From Nesterenkonia alkaliphila (GTDB lineage: Bacteria > Actinomycetota > Actinomycetes > Actinomycetales > Micrococcaceae): a DNA stretch of 49,983 nt. The stretch is from positions 1 to 49,983 of the forward strand of contig NZ_WRPM01000024.1 in the NCBI RefSeq assembly GCF_009758175.1. Reading direction: 5' to 3'. The translations under genes and the position numbers were made by a program. Positions 14,600-23,197 of this stretch are shown piece by piece (position 1 is the first letter of the stretch; each line of letters starts with the position of its first letter). The notes under the pieces are model-generated. The model was not told the origin of the DNA, ran no database searches, and saw nothing but the letters and a program-made list of their open reading frames with translations.

Positions 14600-16429
14600 G
14601 TGAGAGAATTTGCCGTACCCGCCGCTGTGAAGGTTGAGCCGGACCTCAACATCACAGACCTGCTGGAGCGCCAGGTTGCTGAGGACCCCGGCAACGTACT
14701 GTTCGGCCGCCAGCTCACCCCGGGGCAGTGGACCGATGTGACGGCTGCGGAATTCCGTGACGATGTGGTCTCCCTCGCCAAGGGCCTGATCGCTAAAGGC
14801 ATCCAGCCCGGGGAACGGGTGGCCATTATGGCCGCCACCCGGTACGAATGGACGCTGCTGGACTTCGCCATCTGGTACGCCGGTGCAGTCACCGTGCCGA
14901 TTTACGAAACCTCATCGCCCTCCCAGATCGCCTGGATCGTGCAGGACTCCGAGGTCAAGCTGGTCTTCGCCGAGACTGACTCCCACGTCAAGGCAGTGGA
15001 CCGGGCTGTGGCCCAGGAGAAGCTGGAATCAGTCCAGGATGTGCTCACCATTGACAGTGATGACCTCGACCAGCTGCGCAGCGCCGGCAAGGAGATCGCC
15101 GACGAGGAGCTCCAGGCCCGCCGCTCGGCGGCAAACCTCGAGGACCTGGCCACCATCATCTACACCTCCGGAACCACCGGGAAGCCCAAGGGCTGCGAGC
15201 TCACCCACGGCAACTTCGCCGAGCTGAGCCTCAATGCCCTGGCCTCGCTGGAGACAGCCATCAACAAGAACTCCTCCACAGTGCTGTTCATCCCGCTGGC
15301 CCATGTCTTTGCCCGCTTCATCTCGGTGATCAGTGTGGCCGCCGGCGCCAGGGTGGGGCACACCTCAGACATCAAGCAGCTGGTGGACGATCTGGGCACC
15401 TTCCAGCCCAGCTTCCTGCTGGCGGTGCCCAGGGTCTTTGAGAAGATCTACAACGCCGCCATGATGAAGGCGGAGGCCGACGGCAAGGGAAGCATCTTCC
15501 AGAAAGCAGCCCAGACAGCCATCGACTACGCGAAGGCCTCCCAGGAGGGTAAGCCCGGGTTTGTGCTCAAGCTCAAGCACGGCCTCTTCGACAAACTGGT
15601 CTACTCCAAGCTGCGCGCCCGGATGGGCGGGAATGTGAAGTTCGCCGTCTCCGGCGGATCCCCGCTGGGTGCACGCCTGGGCTTCTTCTTCAAGGGAATC
15701 GGCCTGCATGTGATGGAGGGCTACGGACTCACCGAGACCACCGCCCCGCTGACGGTGAACACCCCCACTGCCACCAAGATTGGCTCCGTAGGCCAGCCGC
15801 TTCCCGGCCATGAGGTCCGGATTGATGACTCCGGCGAGATCCTGGGCCGTGGTGTGGGAGTCTTCCGCGGCTACCTCAACCGGCCTGATGCCAACCAGGA
15901 GTCCTTCACTGAGGACGGCTGGTACCGCACCGGTGATGTGGGCGCCCTGGACTCCGAGGGCTTCCTGACCATCACCGGGCGGCAGAAGGAGATTCTTGTC
16001 ACCGCTGCGGGCAAGAACGTGGCACCGGCCCAGCTGGAGGATCAAATCCGGGCCGACGCCATCGTCTCCCAGGCCGTGGTGGTCGGTGACGGGCGGCCCT
16101 TTGTGGCAGCACTGATCACCCTCGACGCCGAGACCCTGCCCGGCTGGCTCGAGGGCAGGGGCATGAACCCTGATACCCCGGTCAGCGAGCTGATCGAGAA
16201 CCAAACCATCATCGACCATGTGCAGTCCGTGGTGGATAAGGCCAACCAGTCCGTCTCGAAGGCAGAGTCCATCCGCACCTTCAAGCTTCTGGAGGGCGAT
16301 TTCACCATCGAGTCGGGGCACCTGACCCCCTCGATGAAGATCCGGCGCGCCGACATCATGAAGGACTACGCAGAAGCTGTGGAGACCCTCTACGCAGAGG
16401 CCGCCCAGGCGCGCGCCGCCCAGGCCTGA
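14600..16429 (+). CDS. fadD15: Long-chain acyl-CoA synthetase (FadD15-like)
   Basis: A 609-residue AMP-forming ligase that activates long-chain fatty acids to acyl-CoA. The adenylate-forming P-loop YTSGTTGKPKG begins at residue 188. The later motif GYGLTETTAP and the hinge block GWYRTGDVGALDSEGFLTITGRQKE (given here as two conserved parts, GWYRTGD and ITGRQKE) are both present. Length suits the FadD15/ACSL group. GTG 14600 has a strong GGGAGGAG site seven bases upstream. FadD15 and PlsC homologs also lie close together near the M. tuberculosis dcw region, so the pair may feed phospholipid synthesis. Confidence 0.9.
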   Translation: MREFAVPAAVKVEPDLNITDLLERQVAEDPGNVLFGRQLTPGQWTDVTAAEFRDDVVSLAKGLIAKGIQPGERVAIMAATRYEWTLLDFAIWYAGAVTVPIYETSSPSQIAWIVQDSEVKLVFAETDSHVKAVDRAVAQEKLESVQDVLTIDSDDLDQLRSAGKEIADEELQARRSAANLEDLATIIYTSGTTGKPKGCELTHGNFAELSLNALASLETAINKNSSTVLFIPLAHVFARFISVISVAAGARVGHTSDIKQLVDDLGTFQPSFLLAVPRVFEKIYNAAMMKAEADGKGSIFQKAAQTAIDYAKASQEGKPGFVLKLKHGLFDKLVYSKLRARMGGNVKFAVSGGSPLGARLGFFFKGIGLHVMEGYGLTETTAPLTVNTPTATKIGSVGQPLPGHEVRIDDSGEILGRGVGVFRGYLNRPDANQESFTEDGWYRTGDVGALDSEGFLTITGRQKEILVTAAGKNVAPAQLEDQIRADAIVSQAVVVGDGRPFVAALITLDAETLPGWLEGRGMNPDTPVSELIENQTIIDHVQSVVDKANQSVSKAESIRTFKLLEGDFTIESGHLTPSMKIRRADIMKDYAEAVETLYAEAAQARAAQA

Positions 16430-16430
16430 G

Positions 16431-16450
16431 CAGCACACTGACCGGTGCTG
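16431..16450 (+). terminator. Weak hairpin after fadD15-like gene
   Basis: CAGCAC (16431-16436) and GTGCTG (16445-16450) form a 6-bp stem immediately after the stop. There is no T tract, so intrinsic termination would be inefficient. Confidence 0.25.
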
Positions 16451-16523
16451 CCGGAGGTCGGCTTCCATCATGTGGACCGCCGTCGGCGCGTATTAGGTGC
16501 GCTGCATCCTGCCCCATTACCCT

Positions 16524-17936
16524 ATGGGGGTGACTGCTGCAGAAGAACCCCGCGCCGAGACCCCGCTGACCGCCCCCGGTGAGATCGTGCACACCGGTGC
16601 CGCGGAGTATCCGGGCCTCGACAGCTGGCGGGATCTACCGCTGAAGCAGCAGCCGCATTGGCAGGACCACCCGGACTTCGACTCCGCCTACGCCGAACTC
16701 TCGGCCAACCCCCCGCTGGTGTTCGCCGGTGAAGTGGATAAGCTCAAGCGCCGCCTGGCCAAGGTGGCCCAGGGCGAGGCATTTCTGCTCCAGGGCGGTG
16801 ACTGTGCGGAGACCTTCAGCGATATCACCGCAGAGAAGATCAGCGCCAAGGTCAAGACTCTGCTGCAGATGGCCGTGGTGCTCACCTACGGCGCCGCCCT
16901 ACCGGTGGTCAAGATGGGCCGGATGGCCGGCCAGTACGCCAAACCGCGCAGCTCCGATGCCGAGACCCGCGACGGGGTCACCCTGCCCAGCTTCCGCGGG
17001 GAGATCGTCAACGGCTTCGAGTTCACCGAGGAATCCCGGCTGCCAGACCCCAAGCGCATGGTGGAGGCCTACCACAAATCAGCCTCCACGCTGAACCTGA
17101 TCCGCGCCTTCACCGAGGGCGGCTTCGCCGATCTGCGCGCCGTCCAGCAGTGGAACAAGGGCTTCATGGAGAACCCTGCCCACGCCAAATACGAGCGCAT
17201 CGCCGGAGAGATCGACCGTGCCGTGCGGTTCATGAGCGCCTGCGGCGTGGAGTTCGAGGGACTCAGGCGCACTGAGTTCTACTCCGCCCATGAGGCGCTG
17301 CTGCTGGACTATGAGCGTGCCCTGACCCGCATCGATTCCCGCACCGGCATGCCCTATGTCACCTCCGGGCACTTCGTGTGGATCGGCGAGCGGACCCGGG
17401 ATCTGGACGGGGCCCATGTGGACTACCTCTCCCGGGTGCGCAACCCACTCGGGGTGAAGCTGGGGCCCAGCACCACTGCCCAGGACGCCCTGGACTACAT
17501 CGAGAAGCTGGACCCCCAGCGCGAGCCCGGCCGGCTGACCTTCATCACCCGGATGGGTGCCGCCCAGATCCGTGAGAAGCTGCCGGCCCTGGTGGAGGCA
17601 GTACGCGACTCAGGCGCCAAGGTGGTCTGGGTGACCGACCCGATGCACGGCAACACCATCACCGCCAAGAACGGGTACAAGACCCGCCGGTTCGACGACG
17701 TGATGGATGAGGTGCGCGGCTTCTTCGAGGTCCACCAGGCGGCCGGGACCTACCCCGGCGGGCTCCACGTGGAGATGACCGGCGATGATGTGGCCGAATG
17801 CCTGGGCGGCTCCGATGTGATCGATGAGTCCGCCTTCGATGCCCGCTACGAGTCCCTGGTGGACCCCCGGCTGAACCACAAGCAGTCCCTGGAGATGGCC
17901 TTCCTGGTGGCTGAGGCGCTCACTCAGGTCAAATAG
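16524..17936 (+). CDS. aroG: Class II (type II) DAHP synthase, first step of the shikimate pathway
   Basis: About 470 residues. The enzyme condenses phosphoenolpyruvate and erythrose 4-phosphate for aromatic amino-acid synthesis. Plant/actinobacterial class II signatures are clear: LLQGGDCAETF, the metal and substrate blocks GHFVWIGERTRDLDGAHV (Cys of QGGDC, and His-containing WVTDPMHGNT), GGLHVEMTGDDVAECLGG and DPRLNHKQSLEMAF. ATG 16524 gives MGVTAAEEP; GTG 16497 or GTG 16530 are possible and none has a good ribosome site, so translation may be leaderless. Its stop lies 4 bp from the stop of the convergent kinase gene with no terminator between. M. tuberculosis aroG is also next to pknL. Confidence 0.92.
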   Translation: MGVTAAEEPRAETPLTAPGEIVHTGAAEYPGLDSWRDLPLKQQPHWQDHPDFDSAYAELSANPPLVFAGEVDKLKRRLAKVAQGEAFLLQGGDCAETFSDITAEKISAKVKTLLQMAVVLTYGAALPVVKMGRMAGQYAKPRSSDAETRDGVTLPSFRGEIVNGFEFTEESRLPDPKRMVEAYHKSASTLNLIRAFTEGGFADLRAVQQWNKGFMENPAHAKYERIAGEIDRAVRFMSACGVEFEGLRRTEFYSAHEALLLDYERALTRIDSRTGMPYVTSGHFVWIGERTRDLDGAHVDYLSRVRNPLGVKLGPSTTAQDALDYIEKLDPQREPGRLTFITRMGAAQIREKLPALVEAVRDSGAKVVWVTDPMHGNTITAKNGYKTRRFDDVMDEVRGFFEVHQAAGTYPGGLHVEMTGDDVAECLGGSDVIDESAFDARYESLVDPRLNHKQSLEMAFLVAEALTQVK

Positions 17937-17940
17937 GCGC

Positions 17941-19401
17941 TCAGCCGCCCAGCGGCGGGATGATGCTGTTGGCGATGCCCAGCTGGTAGCCCAGCAGCAT
18001 CAGCAGTGCTGCCAGCATGACGACGACGACGCCCGTCACCGCCTGCCGTGCCGGGGTGGGCCCCTCCAGCTGCACCATGGGGCGCTGCCGCTGCCTTTTA
18101 TCAGCCCTCGGGTCGTAGCTGCCCCGCCCGGGGCGGGGAGCAGCTGCGGGCGTCTGGGCGGGATGAGTCCCGGTATCGTCATCCACGCTGAGCCTGCCCA
18201 GCTGCAGCGGAACCTCAGCCACGGTCTGGCGGTCCTCCTCGGCCAGAGTAGCCCAGGGGTCAGCGGGCTTCTCGGCAGGGGCCTGCGGCCGCGGAGCCGG
18301 CGGGCCGGGCGCAGCAGCAGTGTGGCTGAGCGCCGCAGTGACATCTTCATCGAAGGTGCCGTCGTCAGCAGTGGGGAAGTCCTCAGTGTTGGTTCCGCTG
18401 GCGGCGGGCACCTCACCGTCGCTCTGCTCGCCGCTCAGGGCGTTGGGCATCAGCTGGGTGGCGGCGGAGGTCGCTGCGGCGGCGTCGTCGTAGTCTGTGC
18501 CGGCAGCAGCGGCGGGCGGGTTGAACTGGTGGTGCTTGTTCAGCGCTCCTTTGAAGTCCAGGTCCTCCTCGGTGAGCTGTTCCCGGGCGGTCTCGAGCAG
18601 CTGAAGCAGCTCATCAGCGTTCTTGGGCCGGTCTGCCGGATCGCTGCGGGTCGCCTCCCGGACCAGCTCATCCAGGGCCGGGGCCAGCCCCGGCACATAG
18701 GAGGAGGGCGGCGGGACTGTGGAGTTCACGTGCTGGAAGGCCACCCGCACCGGGGTGTCTCCGGTGAAGGGTTGGACCCCGGTGAGCATCTCGTAGAGCA
18801 GAATCCCCACCGCATAGATGTCGGCCCGCTCATCGGCGCCCTCCCCGGAGAGCAGCTCGGGGGCAATATAGGCCACTGTGCCCATCAGGGTGGAGGTCCC
18901 GGAATGATGGGTGGCCGCTCGGGCGAGCCCGAAGTCGGCCAGTTTGATCCGCCCCTCGGGGGAGACCAGAACGTTCTCCGGCTTGATATCGCGGTGCACC
19001 AGCCCGGCCCGGTGCGCAGCCCCCAGCCCGCCCAGGATCGCCTGGGCATAGGCCAGTGCCAGCCGGGGGGTCATCGGTCCGCGCTTGAGCAGGGTGCGCA
19101 GTGTGGCCCCGGGCACGTACTCCATGACCATATAGGCGGTCTCGCGGGTCTGCCCCTGATCCAGCACCTGCACCACATTGGGGTGGCTGAGCAGGGCGGA
19201 GTTGCGTGCCTCCTGCTCAAAACGCTGGACCACTTTGCGGTCCTCGGCCATATGCGGGAAGAGCACTTTGATGGCCACCTGGCGGTGCAGCCGGGAGTCC
19301 GTGGCCAGATAGACAGTGGACATGCCGCCGCGCGCCACACGCTTCTGGATCGTGTAGCGCTCCCCGATCGTTGCGCCGATCCAACTGTCCTCAGAGCTCA
19401 T
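17941..19401 (-). CDS. pknL: Membrane-anchored Ser/Thr protein kinase, PknL-like
   Basis: A 486-residue Hanks-type kinase. The cytoplasmic kinase domain covers about residues 15-275: glycine loop VARGGMSTVY, catalytic Lys in VAIKVLF, HRDIKPEN catalytic loop, DFGLA metal site and a Thr-rich activation loop before GTVAYIAPE. A long Ala/Pro-rich linker follows, then one C-terminal membrane span (AVTGVVVVMLAALLMLLGYQ) and a 10-residue outer tail without PASTA repeats. That layout and the neighbours (aroG, polyprenyl synthase) fit mycobacterial PknL, implicated in envelope and division control. Its ATG overlaps the stop of the polyprenyl synthase gene, so the two form an operon. Confidence 0.87.
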   Translation of the reverse strand: MSSEDSWIGATIGERYTIQKRVARGGMSTVYLATDSRLHRQVAIKVLFPHMAEDRKVVQRFEQEARNSALLSHPNVVQVLDQGQTRETAYMVMEYVPGATLRTLLKRGPMTPRLALAYAQAILGGLGAAHRAGLVHRDIKPENVLVSPEGRIKLADFGLARAATHHSGTSTLMGTVAYIAPELLSGEGADERADIYAVGILLYEMLTGVQPFTGDTPVRVAFQHVNSTVPPPSSYVPGLAPALDELVREATRSDPADRPKNADELLQLLETAREQLTEEDLDFKGALNKHHQFNPPAAAAGTDYDDAAAATSAATQLMPNALSGEQSDGEVPAASGTNTEDFPTADDGTFDEDVTAALSHTAAAPGPPAPRPQAPAEKPADPWATLAEEDRQTVAEVPLQLGRLSVDDDTGTHPAQTPAAAPRPGRGSYDPRADKRQRQRPMVQLEGPTPARQAVTGVVVVMLAALLMLLGYQLGIANSIIPPLGG

Positions 19402-20567
19402 TGCTTCAGGGTATCGAAATCAGCCCGGAACTGAGGCACCAGGCTGTGCGCAAGGCTCTTCAGGTCATCGGCCACAGGGGCACTGACCCCGGCTCCTGGG
19501 AGGCGGCCCAGGGACTGGTTGAAGCCCAGGCCCAGTTCGCGGATCATCTGCTCGACCTGCGCCACAGCTGACGGTGTGCCGCTGGAGAGTATCCGCTGGG
19601 CCTCCACAATGTCCTCCTCGGTCAGCCGGGGGTCCCCAAGCACGGCGCGCAGGCAGGCCGCATCCTGGGCGGAAGCCGCCTGCAGCCCGGTCAGCACCAG
19701 GGCGGTGCGCTTTCCCTCCCGCAGATCATCCCCCACCGGTTTGCCCGTGGCGGCAGGATCCCCGAACACCCCCAGCAGATCATCGTGCAGCTGAAACGCC
19801 TCGCCCAACGGCAGGGTGGTCTCAGAGAGGGCGGTGAGCAGCCCGGCCTGCCCACCATGCAGAGCAGCCCCCAGGAGCACCGGATACTCCACGCTGTACT
19901 TGGCGGACTTATAGACCGCGATCCGCCGCGCCCGGGCCAGCGCCTGCTCATCTGCGGTGCGCAGGTCCACCTCTGCCAGCACATCCAAGTACTGGCCCGC
20001 AATCACCTCAGTGTGCATGCGCCGGAAGATCACCGTGGTCTCGGCTGCCGCCCCTGGGGCTGCGGCGATCGCCTGCTCGAATGCCTCGGAGGCCCAGGCT
20101 AGGGCCAGGTCCCCGCTGAGAATCCCACCTGCAGTGCCGAAGTGCTCCGGGTCTCCGGCGAACCGCTGGGCGGAGTGCAGCTGCTCAAAGCGCTTATGCG
20201 TGCTCGGTGCGCCCCGCCGGGTGGCGGATCGGTCAATGATGTCGTCATGGACTAAGGCCGCGGCCTGGAAGAGCTCCAGAGCGACCCCGAGGCTGACCAC
20301 GGCCGGATGGGCTGCCGCGGCTGCCGGTTCCGGGTCCGCCGCGGCGGCCCGCCAGCCCAGCCAGCCCAGCAGCGGGCGCATCTTCTTGCCGCCGGAGGTC
20401 AGCTCCAGCAGGGCATCGACCAATGGGGCGGCCTCAGCATCGATTGCCGCGACCTCGGCCCGCTTGCGCTCCAGCAGCCCGCGGCAGCCGGCATTGACAT
20501 GCTCCACCAGCTCAGCCCCGCCGGGAGGGGGGAACGGCGGGCGGGCGGCATCTGCTGGCGTGGGCAT
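19398..20567 (-). CDS. Trans-polyprenyl diphosphate synthase (isoprenoid chain elongation)
   Basis: A 389-residue all-helical prenyltransferase that should extend allylic diphosphates with isopentenyl diphosphate, supplying quinone or carotenoid precursors. The first Asp-rich motif is VHDDIIDRSATRRG, and the second region is QLHDDLLGVFGD. Substrate-binding GGKKMRP is near residue 55. Product length is not predictable by eye. ATG 20567 is chosen over an upstream frame because the latter would overlap dinB. The gene precedes and overlaps pknL, an arrangement related to idsA2-pknL in mycobacteria. Confidence 0.88.
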   Translation of the reverse strand: MPTPADAARPPFPPPGGAELVEHVNAGCRGLLERKRAEVAAIDAEAAPLVDALLELTSGGKKMRPLLGWLGWRAAAADPEPAAAAAHPAVVSLGVALELFQAAALVHDDIIDRSATRRGAPSTHKRFEQLHSAQRFAGDPEHFGTAGGILSGDLALAWASEAFEQAIAAAPGAAAETTVIFRRMHTEVIAGQYLDVLAEVDLRTADEQALARARRIAVYKSAKYSVEYPVLLGAALHGGQAGLLTALSETTLPLGEAFQLHDDLLGVFGDPAATGKPVGDDLREGKRTALVLTGLQAASAQDAACLRAVLGDPRLTEEDIVEAQRILSSGTPSAVAQVEQMIRELGLGFNQSLGRLPGAGVSAPVADDLKSLAHSLVPQFRADFDTLKQ

Positions 20568-20582
20568 ACTCTTGATCCTATG
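20565..20582. promoter_or_regulatory. Compact divergent start region between polyprenyl synthase and dinB
   Basis: Only 12 bp separate the two ATG codons. On the plus strand CATACT or TACTCT, and on the minus strand TAGGAT, sit about 6-9 bp before the respective start codons. They look like -10 boxes for leaderless mRNAs that overlap each other and the opposite gene. No ribosome sites fit in this space. Confidence 0.4.
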
Positions 20583-21788
20583 GGTTCGCAGCAGTCCCGA
20601 GCACAGCAGCGCGGCTCGCCGATCATTGCGCATGTGGATATGGATGCCTTCTACGTGGAGGCCGAGCTGCTGGACAAACCGGAGCTGCGCGGGCGCAAGA
20701 TCATCGTGGCAGGTGAGGGCCGCTACGTGGTGCTCTCAGCCTCCTATCAGGCACGCGCCGACGGGGTGCGCTCAGCCATGCCGCTGACCCGGGCCCGGCG
20801 GCTCAGCCCGCAGGCTGTGGTCATTCCGCCGCAGATGCACCGGTACCGGGAGCTCTCGGCGGCGATCATGGACTACTTCGACACCCTGACCCACCGCAAG
20901 GAGCAGCTGAGCGTGGATGAGGCGTTTCTGGATCTCACCGGCGCCCGGCGCAGCATGGGGGAGCCCGAGCAGATGGGCCGGCTGATCCGTGCCGGACTGC
21001 GTGAGCGGGTGGGCCTGCCGGCCACAGTGGGCATCGCTGACCGCAAGTTCATCGCCAAGATCGCCTCCACCAAGGCCAAGCCGGACGGACTGCTGGTAGT
21101 GCCCCCGCACCGGCGCACCGAGTTTCTGCACAGTCTGGAGGCCACCGAACTGTGGGGCGTGGGCGCAAAGACCGCCCAGACGCTGGCCGATATGGGGCTG
21201 CGCACGGTGGCCCAGATCGCCGAGACCCCCAAAGAGGCCCTGGCCCACCGGCTCGGGGCCGTGGGGGAGCAGCTGCATGCTCTCTCCTGGGGAATCGACC
21301 CCCGGCCGGTGGAGCCGCACCGGGTGGAGAAGAGCATCGGGGCAGAGGAGACCTTCGCCTCCGATGTGACGGCAGATGCCCAGCTGCGCAGAGAGCTGCT
21401 GCGCCTGGCGCATAAGGTCGCTGCCCGGCTGCGGGCCGCCGAGCTCACCAGCTACGGGCTGAGCCTGAAGCTGCGCTGGCGGGACTTTTCCACGCTGACC
21501 CGCTCGGCCAGCCTGCCCCACGGCACCCAGTCCGCACCCGAGCTGCACCGCCATGCCGTGCGGCTTCTGGAGGGGCTGGGCCCCCGCCGGCAGCCGGTAC
21601 GGCTGATCGGCATCCGCGCCGAGCGGCTGGGCCCGGCCGACGGCAGCCTCCAGCTCAGCTTCGACGCCCATGACGAGGACTGGCTTGCCGCCCAGCGGGC
21701 CCTGGATGCGGTGGCGGGCAGGTTCCCGGACTCCGCGGTGCGCCCGGCTGCCCTGCTGGATCCCAGAGAAACCGAAGAAGACCGCTGA
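20580..21788 (+). CDS. dinB: DNA polymerase IV (Y-family translesion polymerase)
   Basis: A 402-residue error-prone polymerase that bypasses damaged bases. The palm motif HVDMDAFYVEAE and the second catalytic block LSVDEAFLDLTG supply the metal-binding acids. YQARADGVRSAMPLTRARRL is the fingers region, the helix-hairpin-helix area (LWGVGAKTAQTLADMGL) follows, and a little-finger domain completes the length. The C-terminus has no clear QLxLF-like clamp motif beyond LQLSF. ATG 20580 is the only start fitting the divergent gene and gives a typical N-terminus. No LexA box was seen. Confidence 0.93.
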   Translation: MGSQQSRAQQRGSPIIAHVDMDAFYVEAELLDKPELRGRKIIVAGEGRYVVLSASYQARADGVRSAMPLTRARRLSPQAVVIPPQMHRYRELSAAIMDYFDTLTHRKEQLSVDEAFLDLTGARRSMGEPEQMGRLIRAGLRERVGLPATVGIADRKFIAKIASTKAKPDGLLVVPPHRRTEFLHSLEATELWGVGAKTAQTLADMGLRTVAQIAETPKEALAHRLGAVGEQLHALSWGIDPRPVEPHRVEKSIGAEETFASDVTADAQLRRELLRLAHKVAARLRAAELTSYGLSLKLRWRDFSTLTRSASLPHGTQSAPELHRHAVRLLEGLGPRRQPVRLIGIRAERLGPADGSLQLSFDAHDEDWLAAQRALDAVAGRFPDSAVRPAALLDPRETEEDR

Positions 21789-21806
21789 GTCTGGACGCCT
21801 GCTGAG

Positions 21807-21874
21807 TGTCACGTGACAACTCGATCACAGATTTTCGCTCCGGCTAGGTAGTGCCGGGTTCGAGAAGATAGACT
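21807..21874 (+). promoter_or_regulatory. Perfect 12-bp palindrome and likely promoter before the DUF3040 gene
   Basis: TGTCACGTGACA at 21807-21818 is a perfect palindrome 62-67 bp upstream of a -10-like TAGACT (21869-21874). The promoter would start transcription about 30 bp before the gene, leaving room for the ribosome site (AAGGAG). The palindrome could be a dimeric activator or repressor site. Confidence 0.4.
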
Positions 21875-21912
21875 GAGAATCCGGAGACCACAGGACCACC
21901 AAGGAGCATCTC

Positions 21913-22326
21913 ATGCCACTGTCGGAGCGCGAGCAGCGGCTGCTGAAAGAGCTGGAGCAGCAGCTTCAGACGGAGGACCCCAGCTTTGCCAGCTCGCTTC
22001 AGGAATCTCCTGTGGGCGGCAAATTCAACGTCCGCAATCTGGTGCTCGGCCTATTGCTTGCAGTAGTGGGCCTCGGGGTGCTCATCGTGGGCATCTACCA
22101 ACAGCTTATTCCGGTGGGCATCCTCGGCTTCCTGGTGATGGGTGCCGGGGTCTACTTCGCCACAGCCGGCGGCCCGGCCTCGCCCAAACCCGGCGGCGGC
22201 AGCGGAGGCAGCAGCAATGGCGGCGGCTCCGGCGGCTCAGGGCCCAAGGGCTCAACCCCCAGTCCCTCCGGCGGCTCCTTCATGTCCTCCATGGAGGAGA
22301 AATGGGAGAAGCGCCGCCAACAGTAG
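21913..22326 (+). CDS. DUF3040 membrane protein
   Basis: A 137-residue protein. The N-terminus MPLSEREQRLLKELEQQL is the DUF3040 signature: a short amphipathic, charged stretch often starting PLSExEQRxLexiE. Two membrane spans follow (NLVLGLLLAVVGLGVLIVG and IPVGILGFLVMGAGVYFATA), then a Gly/Ser-rich tail ending in a charged helix (SMEEKWEKRRQQ). Function is unknown. The family sits beside the dcw cluster in many actinobacteria, including M. tuberculosis (Rv2169c), which hints at an envelope role. AAGGAG seven bases before the ATG supports the start. Confidence 0.87.
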   Translation: MPLSEREQRLLKELEQQLQTEDPSFASSLQESPVGGKFNVRNLVLGLLLAVVGLGVLIVGIYQQLIPVGILGFLVMGAGVYFATAGGPASPKPGGGSGGSSNGGGSGGSGPKGSTPSPSGGSFMSSMEEKWEKRRQQ

Positions 22327-22338
22327 GCGCTCCACTTT
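22327..22338 (-). promoter_or_regulatory. Inverted single copy of the MraZ-box sequence
   Basis: GCGCTCCACTTT is the exact reverse complement of AAAGTGGAGCGC at 22560-22571, the third repeat of the MraZ box array plus two flanking bases. It lies directly after the DUF3040 stop codon, about 220 bp upstream of the main array. Confidence 0.4.
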
Positions 22339-22348
22339 CCACCACCAA

Positions 22349-22380
22349 GCCCCTGCGCTGACCGGCGCGGGGGCATTTTT
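22349..22380 (+). terminator. Rho-independent terminator of the DUF3040 gene
   Basis: GCCCCTGCGC and GCGCGGGGGC form a 10-bp stem with one mismatch and a 5-6-nt loop, followed by ATTTTT. It separates the DUF3040 transcript from the dcw operon promoter. Confidence 0.8.
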
Positions 22381-22539
22381 CTGCCTCCACGGCGCTGCGC
22401 CGGCCATTCCCCTCCACCAGGCACCCCACCTCCCTCCACCACGCCCCACACGATAAAAGCCCTGGTCAGAAAGGGGTGGTGGGGCGGCGTCGTCATCCAT
22501 GCCGGGCCGCTGGGGAGGAGTCTGCGCCATAATGGTTGG

Positions 22540-22569
22540 AAAGTGGGGGAAAGTGGAGTAAAGTGGAGC
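22540..22569 (+). promoter_or_regulatory. MraZ box: three phased direct repeats in the dcw promoter
   Basis: AAAGTGGGGG, AAAGTGGAGT and AAAGTGGAGC follow each other without a gap, a perfect 10-bp period. MraZ proteins bind tandem TGGG/TGGAG-type repeats upstream of their own gene and act as dcw repressors. A -10-like CATAAT (22528-22533) lies just upstream, so bound MraZ would cover the transcript start. mraZ begins 40 bp downstream. Confidence 0.82.
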
Positions 22570-22609
22570 GCGATGGGCTGGTCATCGGATATGTGAGGAG
22601 TCAGGCGCC

Positions 22610-23041
22610 ATGTTCCTCGGCACCTATACCCCTCGCCTGGACGATAAAGGCCGCCTCATCCTGCCGGCGAAATACCGGGATGAGCTCGCAGACGGGCTGG
22701 TCCTCACCCGCGGGCAGGAGCGCTGTATCTACGTGTTCAGCACTGATCAGTTCGCGGCAGTGCATGCACAGATGCGGCAGGCGCCCCTGACCTCCCGTCA
22801 GGCACGTGACTACATCCGCGTGTTCCTCTCCGGGGCCTCAGACGAGACTCCGGATAAGCAGGGCCGGGTCACCATCCCCCCGGGCCTGCGGGAGTACGCG
22901 GGACTGGACCGTGAGGTCACAGTGATCGGAGCCGGAGACCGGGCCGAGATCTGGGACAGCACAGCCTGGAACACATACCTGGAGGAGAAGGAGTCGGAGT
23001 TCTCCTCCACTGATGAAGAGGCCATCCCGGGCCTGTTCTGA
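22610..23041 (+). CDS. mraZ: MraZ transcriptional regulator of the dcw cluster
   Basis: A 143-residue protein with two SpoVT/AbrB-like halves. The first begins [21 protein letters not shown], and the second contains the matching [23 protein letters not shown]. The repeated DxKGR/DxQGR...P core is the family's DNA-binding signature. MraZ forms ring-shaped oligomers that bind tandem repeats, and three phased repeats sit just upstream. GTGAGGAGT supports ATG 22610. As the first gene of the cluster it should autoregulate and tune cell-wall and division genes. Confidence 0.95.
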   Translation: MFLGTYTPRLDDKGRLILPAKYRDELADGLVLTRGQERCIYVFSTDQFAAVHAQMRQAPLTSRQARDYIRVFLSGASDETPDKQGRVTIPPGLREYAGLDREVTVIGAGDRAEIWDSTAWNTYLEEKESEFSSTDEEAIPGLF

Positions 23042-23197
23042 TAACCGAACATGCCGGCCCTTGAGTGAGCCTCCTTACCGGACCGGCGCATCCTGACTTC
23101 ACTTCCCCGATGTCAGGCAGCGCCGGCCCCGGTGGGGGAGCAGATTCAAGGGCCGGATTGGTCCAAGGTGCTCGGCCAACACGCAGCGGAGGTGACC

